A stretch of 64,000 nt of DNA, from NCBI GenBank assembly GCA_015501605.1, contig JADNRZ010000004.1, forward strand, positions 372,001 to 436,000, read 5' to 3'. Within the stretch, counting starts at the first letter, position 1. The number at the start of each line of letters is the position of its first letter. A program made the translations under genes and the position numbers. Below, piece after piece: positions 56,879 through 64,000 of the stretch. The DNA is from Panaeolus papilionaceus. Its lineage: Eukaryota; Basidiomycota; Agaricomycetes; Agaricales. The notes below the pieces were generated by a model, which ran no database searches, was not told the DNA's origin, and was given only the letters and a program-made list of their open reading frames with translations.

Positions 56879-59800
56879 ATGTCCACAAACTTTTCTCCTA
56901 CACCCGCAGAACTTACTCTAGTTTCCCAAATCTTCGCTCAGGCTGACCCACAGAAATTAGGGGTTCTTACTGGTGACGTTGCTGTCAGGGTCTTCAGCGG
57001 CGCCAAATTACCTCCAGCAAGCCTTGGAGAAATCTGGAACATTGCGGACAGTGATAATAATGGTTGGCTTTCGAAGAAGGGGGTAGCCATGGCCGTTCGT
57101 CTAATTGGCTGGGCACAGAAGGGAGAAGCGATAACTGCCGCCTTGCTCAACAAACGTAATGCTTTATTTATTTACAATACTCAAATTCTCTTCATCTTCA
57201 TTTGACTCAAACTATATTTTTTTCATCCTTTTATTCTTTAGCTGGACCATTGGCTGTCATCGAAGGTGTTTCTGTTGTTTCACGGCAAAGCACCGGGTTA
57301 TCGTCCCCACGATCCCCCCCACCGGTGTCCTTCCCTCCTCTGACTCCACCGGATAAAACCAAGTTCCAAAACATGTTCATCAAGTCCGGCCCAGTGAATG
57401 GGCTTCTTTCAGGTACCTACCTTTGAGTCTACTCCTTTAGAAAAAGGCTCGAAACTAATCGCTTAACAGGGGAACAAGCGCGCGATGTGTTTGTCAAGTC
57501 CAAACTTGGGACGGACCACTTGATGAAAATATGGTTAGGCTCCTGAAACCGTATTTGTACATTGTACGCTTACACCGCCCACTAGGAACCTGGCCGATAC
57601 GCAGGATCGTGGCGCTCTCGATGCAACTGACTTTGCGATAGGAATGTATTTCATCCAGGGTCTAATGACCAACAAGATATCCACCATTCCGAATACCCTT
57701 CCTCCTGGTCTCTATCAGCAAGCTGGTGGGGGGCTGCCTTCCGTTCGATCTCATGTTACAGGCAACAGCGGTTCGTTTAGTCCGGTCTCTTCCGTCTTTG
57801 CTCCTCAACACACGGGTCAGAGTGACGTTTTTGCACAACGCATTCAGCCAAATCACACAGGAATGTCGAGTGCCTTCAAGCCAGCTCTCCCTGCGCGTCC
57901 CTCGATCCTTTCGAATCACAACGGTCCTTCCCATGACTGGGATGTCACTCCTACGGAAAAGGCTTCCGCTGATCGGTATTTTGATACCCTTGATACTCAC
58001 AAGCTTGGATATATTGAAGGTGAAGTTGCCGTGCCATTTATGTTGAAATCCCAACTTCCGGGGGAAACTCTTGCTCTTATTTGGTAGGCCTTTTTATAGT
58101 ACCAACTTAGTTTTTTGCTCACGACTCGTGACAGGGACCTTGCCGACATCAATAACGATGGCAGGTTAACCCGGGATGGATTTGCAATTGCAATGCATCT
58201 CATTCAGAAGAGGTTGTCAGGGCAAGAAATCCCATCTACTCTACCATCGTCTCTCATCCCTCCCCATTTACGCGGGCAACTTGGTTCTTCTCCATTCTCT
58301 CCAGCCAACGCTCAGTTTGCGCCACAGCCAGAACCGCAGGTTGATTTGTTTTCATTTGATGATCCTCCACCTTCAAACATCCCAGTTCAAACAACTGGGA
58401 CAGCGTTTGGTACCCCATCTAAGAGCAAACCGGTCGAACACGATCCATTTAGCTCTTCTCCTTTCCAACCAAGTAAGACGCAGGCCTTTCCAATGGGATG
58501 TTACTAAACAACTTGAATAGACGCTAGAGCGCGCAGTCCAACGACCGATTTCTTTGGTGACGATGAACCTGCTGGTTCGCCACCTCCTCCTGCACACGAT
58601 CGTTCAGCCGAAATTGGTAACCTAAAGAACCAGTTGCAATCCACTACCAAATCCCTCGAGACGACCAAAGTAGAGCGCGTCTCCGTCGAGCAGACCTTGG
58701 CTAGTCAAGCATCCCAGTTGTCAACCATCCAGACGCAACTCTCATCTGCGAAGGCCGCATATGAAACCGAGACAAGCCTACTTGCAACCCTGAAGGAAAG
58801 ATACATCAAACAAACAGCTGAAATAAACCAAGCTCGTGAGCAATTGATCACAGCAGAGAGTGATTTCAGTGCTGTCCGTGTGGAGAAGGCTGAGATTGAA
58901 GGCGCCTTTTTGCGCGATAAAGAGGAGGTTAGGGAGTTGCATAGAAATATGATTGAGGTTGGCAAACAAGCCGAAGCTCTGAAGCATGACGTCGAGAAAC
59001 TCAAGAAAGAAGCCAAGCAGCAAAAAGGCCTTCTTGCTATTGCTCGCAAGCAGCTCAGTACCAAGGAGGCAGAGAAGGCAAAGGCAGAGAAGGAGCACGA
59101 AGAGGCGGTTGCAGAATTGACTGCCATTACTCAGGAAAAGGAGGCAGTCGAGGCAGATACAGCGCACATTGAAGCAGAAATCCACAGTATTGCATCTTCT
59201 CCACCAGCTCCCAAGACCCAGACCTCCCTTTCTCCTTCAGAGTCGCTGGCGTTCGCTGCAGCACAGCCGCTTCCATCCACGCCTTCTCTGGAGCACCAGA
59301 CCCCGACTCCGATGAAGAGCAACAATCCTTTCGAGCGCCTCGCTATGTCCTCCGGCTCCGTTCCTGTTTCCCCCCGCTCCCAGTCGCCATTTTCCATCAC
59401 TGCGTCCCCTCCTCCTGCCAATGATGCTCCTAAGGCACCTTCGGTCATGTTCTTCGACTCCAATGAAGACTTTATTGAGCCCTCGGTGAAACTTGAAGTT
59501 TCATCGCCCCTTGAAGCTTCGACGACTGCAAAGAAGGAAAACGTAGAGAGCGAGTTATCGTATATGTCAGAGGACAATGGCCCTCAGACTGTGGAGGGGG
59601 TCTTGTCGCCCAACACTGAACTCTTTGTAACACCCCCCACGAGCGCGAACCCGGACTTGTCGCCTGCTTCTAATCCAGCAGACAAATTCCCTTCGTTGGA
59701 TGATCTTTCGGCCTCGCTGGAAAACCAAGCCGCTTCAAATTCCAAAGAACCAGTTCAAAAACCTAAACGGAGAAGCACAATCGGAGAAACGGATTTGAAC

Positions 59801-61017
59801 GCCAACCTGAAGGAGATCGAGGCTGAGGAATCTGACTCGGACTCTGACAGCGACGATGACCAGACCCAAGAACAAGTCGCCAAGCTAAGTCTTCCTACGA
59901 CCAACACTTCATCCCCACCAGCGGCAAAACTGGTAGAAGAACCTTTCAAAACAACCTCCGCTCCTTCAGAATTTGATGATATATTTGGTGTCAATGAGCA
60001 CACCAATGGGCATGCCATCGCTCTCCCAACTACCACCGAACCCTCGAAGGACTCTTTTGACTTCTCCAGGCCTACAGCAGAAGACACGAAACGGGATTCT
60101 GCCTTGGCTGGCGTAAACGCCTTTGATGAAACACTGGGTGGTATCTCGGGATCTGCTCTTCCCACTCCTGCTCAGGTCTCCTTTAATGCCTTTGAGGAGG
60201 AGTTTGATTTTGGCAAATTTAACGTCGACCAGGCAAAGGCTGCAGCTGCAGCGAAAGAACCGACAAAGGATGCATCTTTTGATGATATATTTGGCACCAC
60301 ACCCTTTGTCCCATCTCAGCTAGCCCCTGCCAAAATGGAGAATGGTCTTGGTGGCACAAACGGAACCACGAACGGAGGCAGTGATTTCGATGATGTTTTT
60401 GGAATTGCTGTTTCAACGCCTGGGCCTGAGGCACAGAAGCCACCAGTCACTGCACCAGCACCGGCCCCGGCTCCTGACGGACGTCTAACGCCAAGTACAT
60501 CCCCAGAACCAACTTCGTCGGGATTCTCTAATGCCTCATCAACGTTGACGCCTAGGGTTGGTAGTTCCCCAGCTAGCAAACCAGAATTGCCAGCGAGACA
60601 AACCTCCCCACCACCCCGTACCATATCCCCTAGGCCATCCCGACCTTCATTCTCATCTTCGAAGGAAGCTCATGAAAAACCCAAAGATCCTCCACCAACC
60701 CGCCATTCTAAGCTGAGCGTGCGTGAACCTGCTAACATCGTCTGTTGATAGAAAGACTCATCTTGACCTCGTAGATCCGCCTTCCATTTGGCAAAAAGAA
60801 GAAGCAACAGCAACAAGAACCATTACCGCAAGGACCCTCTCATCACCTCACCCCACCCATCGAAGAACCTCGACGATCAACCACACCTGCAAGCGAGGAC
60901 GATGTTGAAGCAGTCAAACAACTGACTGCAATGGGTTTCAGCCGTGGACAAGCAGTGGAGGCTCTCGAGAGGTATGGATACGATGTACAAAGGGCACTGA
61001 ACAGCCTGTTGAAGTGA
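56879..61017 (+). CDS. EDE1: Endocytic scaffold Ede1/Eps15-like with three EH domains and UBA
   Basis: Ede1 starts clathrin-coated pit assembly and binds ubiquitin and NPF-containing cargo adaptors. Start MSTNFSPTPAELTLVSQIFA at 56879. EH domain 1: FAQADPQKLGVLTGD with IADSDNNGWLSKKG. EH2: KFQNMFIKSGPVNGLLSG with LADTQDRGALDATDFAIG. EH3: RYFDTLDTHKLGYIEGE with DLADINNDGRLTRDGFAIA. The third calcium loop (DINNDGRL) looks intact. A coiled coil of about 200 residues (58620-59190) follows, then Ser/Pro/acidic disorder with repeated FDDIFG-type motifs. After an intron (60719-60774) the last exon has a KKKKQQQQ run and a C-terminal UBA domain, VKQLTAMGFSRGQAVEALER, ending NSLLK with the stop at 61015-61017. 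Confidence 0.92.
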
Positions 61018-61282
61018 TTTTCGCTGGATGATGTATGACACCGTGGACATTTTGAACGTCTTTTTGCTTTCCTTTTACTTTTTTTTTCTTTTTTGGTTTC
61101 GGCCAACTATGATCACACTCCTTGACACAATCCAAGTAACACAATACACACATTCATTTTGTCTTCGGTTTCTCTTTGAATTATGTATGTACTTGCAAGT
61201 TATTAACATTTTAATACAATTACTATTCTCCAATTAGTGATGGGTATATGAAGCCGTGTTGAATGTGATCTAATCGATGCTG

Positions 61283-64000
61283 TCAAATGCTGGGATGAAT
61301 GAATGGTTTGGTTAAGTCGGTCAAGAAACTCTGCCAGTCGCTCTCTTGCTTCCGTCTGACTTCCAGTCTTTGTAGTTGCTCGGTTGTCGGTGAATGAACA
61401 TGAACTACGAATAGAATGCTGGGAAGACTTTTCGTTGATAGGAGTTGTGCCGTGTTGACTCCTGACAAAACAAATTCACTGATATCAACAGAATTGTCGG
61501 GGGTGACCTGGTTCTGAATGAGCATCCAATGAAAAAAAAAGGATACAAACAAGAGGAATACCTCGAGCGGCGGTGAGAGCGGAATCGTTTCTGTAGTCCC
61601 ATCTGCGTCCAGTTGAAGGCGGAGGTCACCTGTATTTGGCCATGATGAGGACCTTGAATTCAACTTGGCACACAGCTCGTGGTCGGAGAGTGATTCTGGA
61701 GTATCGTGTGAAGGGAAGCATTGGAGGGTGATACAGGCAGTGGCAGCCAGGTCTCTACACAAAAATAATTAATAAAGAGGAGTTATACACGGGGAAAGGG
61801 AAACACAAACGTGGAACGGTTCATGCAATTCTTCCAACGGGCGATGCTGTCGTAAATATGTGGGGGAATGCTGAATTCGAGTTGGAAATTGCATTCAAAG
61901 TGACAAAACCTTCTCGCTAAGACTTGGTTGATATGTGGATGAAAGGATATGGGCGCTGGATCGCTGGGAACGAGGATAGGGGCTGTCGGCTTGTCTGCTT
62001 GTGACTGATCATGGAGAGGAACGCTCGTATATGGCTGATCTACTTGCATGCCATTTGAAGGAGGACTGTTCTGTGTGGCCACCATGGTCGACTCCAGTTG
62101 TGTCTGTTCCAAAGATGGTGCAACATTGTTTTGCATGTCCACGTCCATGTCTGCACATGTTTGCGTTTTGTTGTTGAAATCGTCGACCTCCCTTTGATGC
62201 TCAGGGAATGAAAGAACAGTCGCTTGAGCTTGACCCGACGTGGAACTTGAATTCGCCATATCCTTCCTGGGAGATGTTTCCTCGTGACCTAGAGAGGAAT
62301 GATTGACGATCGTCGAAGACGAGACCGACGCAGGTGCAGAGACCACAGGTTGGTGAACAACAGTTGCAATGGGTATTGGTCCTGACGTGCTTGTTGTTGG
62401 AGCGGCTTGTGCAGACTCTTTTGAATCTGTCAGTAATTGTACCTCAGTGGTTTCCCAATGGCCATTACCTTTTCGAAGGGGCTCTGGGGTAACTGAACTG
62501 GTATCTGACGGTAGGAACACTGAATGCCATCAGAAGTGATTCATTCGAGGATAGAGCTAAACCTACAAGGTGTGGATGGCTGACTAGCCTTTTTCTTTTG
62601 CAAAAAACTCTGGACATCCTGACTATAGAGTTCTTGATAGTCTAGGGTTTTCCGTTTTTTCACGATTTTCTTTTGAGTCGGTTTAGTGACTGCACTGGTG
62701 ACAATTTGTTGAGGCTTAGGCGGAAGTGTGGAAGTAGGCAGCGACGAAGGTGCAGGTTGGGATGCAGAAGCACCTATGGGACGGGGTGACGGCAAGGAAT
62801 TTGTATTATGGGCCTGATTCGAAGCGCTTCCGTTTAAAGTGGGACTGGAAGATGATGATACCTGTACGGCCAATAGGTAAACGTCTCATTAATATCAATA
62901 TTTTTTGCCACACCATTGAAGCCTGCGTGTTCGAAACCAAGGGTAAAGTGGGTTGTTGATGTCTGACTCCCGCTAGAGGCACAGTCGATTGGTAATTTGG
63001 TCGTGATGGTAGGGATACGGGGTTGGGCGGAAGAGTATAGCTTGATGGCATATGCATAGAGGTGGCGGATAAACCCTCTGTATTATGCGTGACGGTTTCT
63101 CTAAGCTTGAACAAGTGGGCTATCATTAATGCAGGTTAGACATATTGGGTTTCACGGTCAATGAAAACCGAGGAAGACATACCGGACAGGGATGGCTCAA
63201 CAAAAAAGACAGAAAAAGGCTCAACAGCTCTAACCATAGCTGCATAAGCGGCTACCATTTCATTATTTGGGAATTGATCAACATGAAAGGACTTTGAAAA
63301 TTCATCATGGAGGCCTAATGTCCGACGTAAATTTGCTTGTGCAACCTTGGAAGACGATCAATAAATGACATGCATATGATAAAAGGGAAACTCACCAGAA
63401 GCAAACCGATAATCTAAATTAAATAAATCAGTTAAAACCTTCAAGTTCTATGACCAAAGCGCACCTAGACGAACCTCCTGTCTCGCTTCAGGGTAATATG
63501 CCTTGCTGTCTCCCAACCATTTTGCAAATCTTGTAGCGTATTGGACAAAATCTTGAGGATTTCTACTCTTGAATATGGAATTATAACGAGCAAATAGTTT
63601 TCTATTGCTTTCATACACTGCATCTGGAGGACCAACGATAGACATGAATCTGAAGTAAATAGCAAGTAGTAAGTAGTCAGGTATCAATTGACCCTGGAAA
63701 TAAATGTGTCGCCCGCGTGAGCATTTATGTATAGCTGTGCCGCTAACAACTTACCCAACAGAGACAATGCCGCTATAGCTTTCCTTATTCTTGTTCTTCA
63801 TGCACCAAGCCTCATCCAAAAACACTATTGCGTTCGACTTTGTCGTAGTAGGCGCAGGTGGAGGTCCAGATGAGACAAATCTATCTGCGTATGTCAATTT
63901 ATCAAAATTTATTCCATAGTTCATCTCAAACGACGAGCTGTTTTTAGTTATCTCGTCAAGCCACACAACACGAGCTGGGAGGATGGTATTGTCGCACTGG
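61283..64000 (-). CDS. Unrecognised protein, 5' end outside the window
   Basis: At least ten exons. From the N-terminal side: RVVWLDEITKNSSSFEMNYG, a DRFVSSGPPPAP linker and IVFLDEAWCMKNKNKESYSG. Next are SIVGPPDAVYESNRKLFARY, RNPQDFVQYATRFAKWLGDS and LGLHDEFSKSFHVDQFPNNE. The middle third is Ser/Pro/Thr/Gln disorder with a basic patch (TKPTQKKIVKKRKTLDYQEL). The C-terminal third regains order (RRFCHFECNFQLEFSIPPHI, DLAATACITLQCF, LLSTKSLPSILFVVHVHS, ESDWQSFLTDLTKPFIHPS). The ordered N and C parts separated by a charged disordered linker suggest a nuclear regulatory protein, but this is a guess. I do not recognise a family. It converges with EDE1 (265 bp between stops). Confidence 0.6.

Noticed and set aside
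1..64000. Transposons, tRNA/rRNA genes, a secondary-metabolite cluster, or a mating-type locus
   Set aside because: No reverse transcriptase, transposase, terminal repeats, polyketide or peptide synthase, terpene cyclase, homeodomain or pheromone-receptor sequence was seen. I could not run a covariance-model search, so a tRNA with introns could have been missed.

Overview
The window is nuclear DNA of a filamentous fungus, most likely an agaricomycete (mushroom-forming basidiomycete). The signs are dense genes on both strands, many introns of about 48-110 nt with GT(A/G)NGT donors and CTAAC-like branch points, very short exons, and a kinase with an MLKL-type four-helix N terminus of a kind I know from agaricomycetes. 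The species cannot be named from sequence alone. I see no rRNA, tRNA, transposon, CRISPR array or operon-like grouping.

Layout. 1-966 is the end of a mitochondrial dehydrogenase kinase. 1193-7337 (-) is a very long class II DYRK (Pom1-like) kinase. 7683-10731 (-) is a J-domain/ankyrin/coiled-coil protein, divergent from a short Zn2Cys6 regulator (10857-11789). 12138-14599 (-) encodes an MLKL-like N-terminal bundle joined to a predicted pseudokinase. It is followed by an ING-type PHD protein, the kinetochore protein Nuf2, a BLM/Sgs1-type RecQ helicase with HRDC, MCM-binding protein, the flippase subunit Cdc50 and RNA 3'-phosphate cyclase RtcA (14856-27504). 28009-38421 is all on the minus strand: a single-pass membrane protein with a Q/Y/G-rich tail, HOOK, a 63-residue metallothionein, an EI24/RRT8-like membrane protein and mitochondrial Yme2. 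38518-47075 (+) holds an FG nucleoporin, TRAPPC13 and MFAP1. 47266-64000 holds V-ATPase subunit H, mitochondrial ribosomal mL46, endonuclease G (Nuc1), a PIN4-like RRM/R3H protein, a small unknown, the APC/C E2 UBE2C, the endocytic scaffold Ede1 and an unknown protein cut by the right edge.

Most genes are housekeeping and independent of each other. Several touch the cell cycle (DYRK, Nuf2, RecQ, MCMBP, UBE2C), but I see no reason to call this a functional cluster. Exon structures were worked out by hand from splice sites and reading phase; outer coordinates span start to stop including introns.

The most striking locus is 12138-14599. A four-helix domain of the MLKL N-terminal type is joined to a kinase domain whose catalytic Asp is replaced by Asn (H-G-N). 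The catalytic-loop Lys is restored only by an apparent 8-nt microexon. This is the domain layout of the animal necroptosis executor MLKL, here in a fungus.
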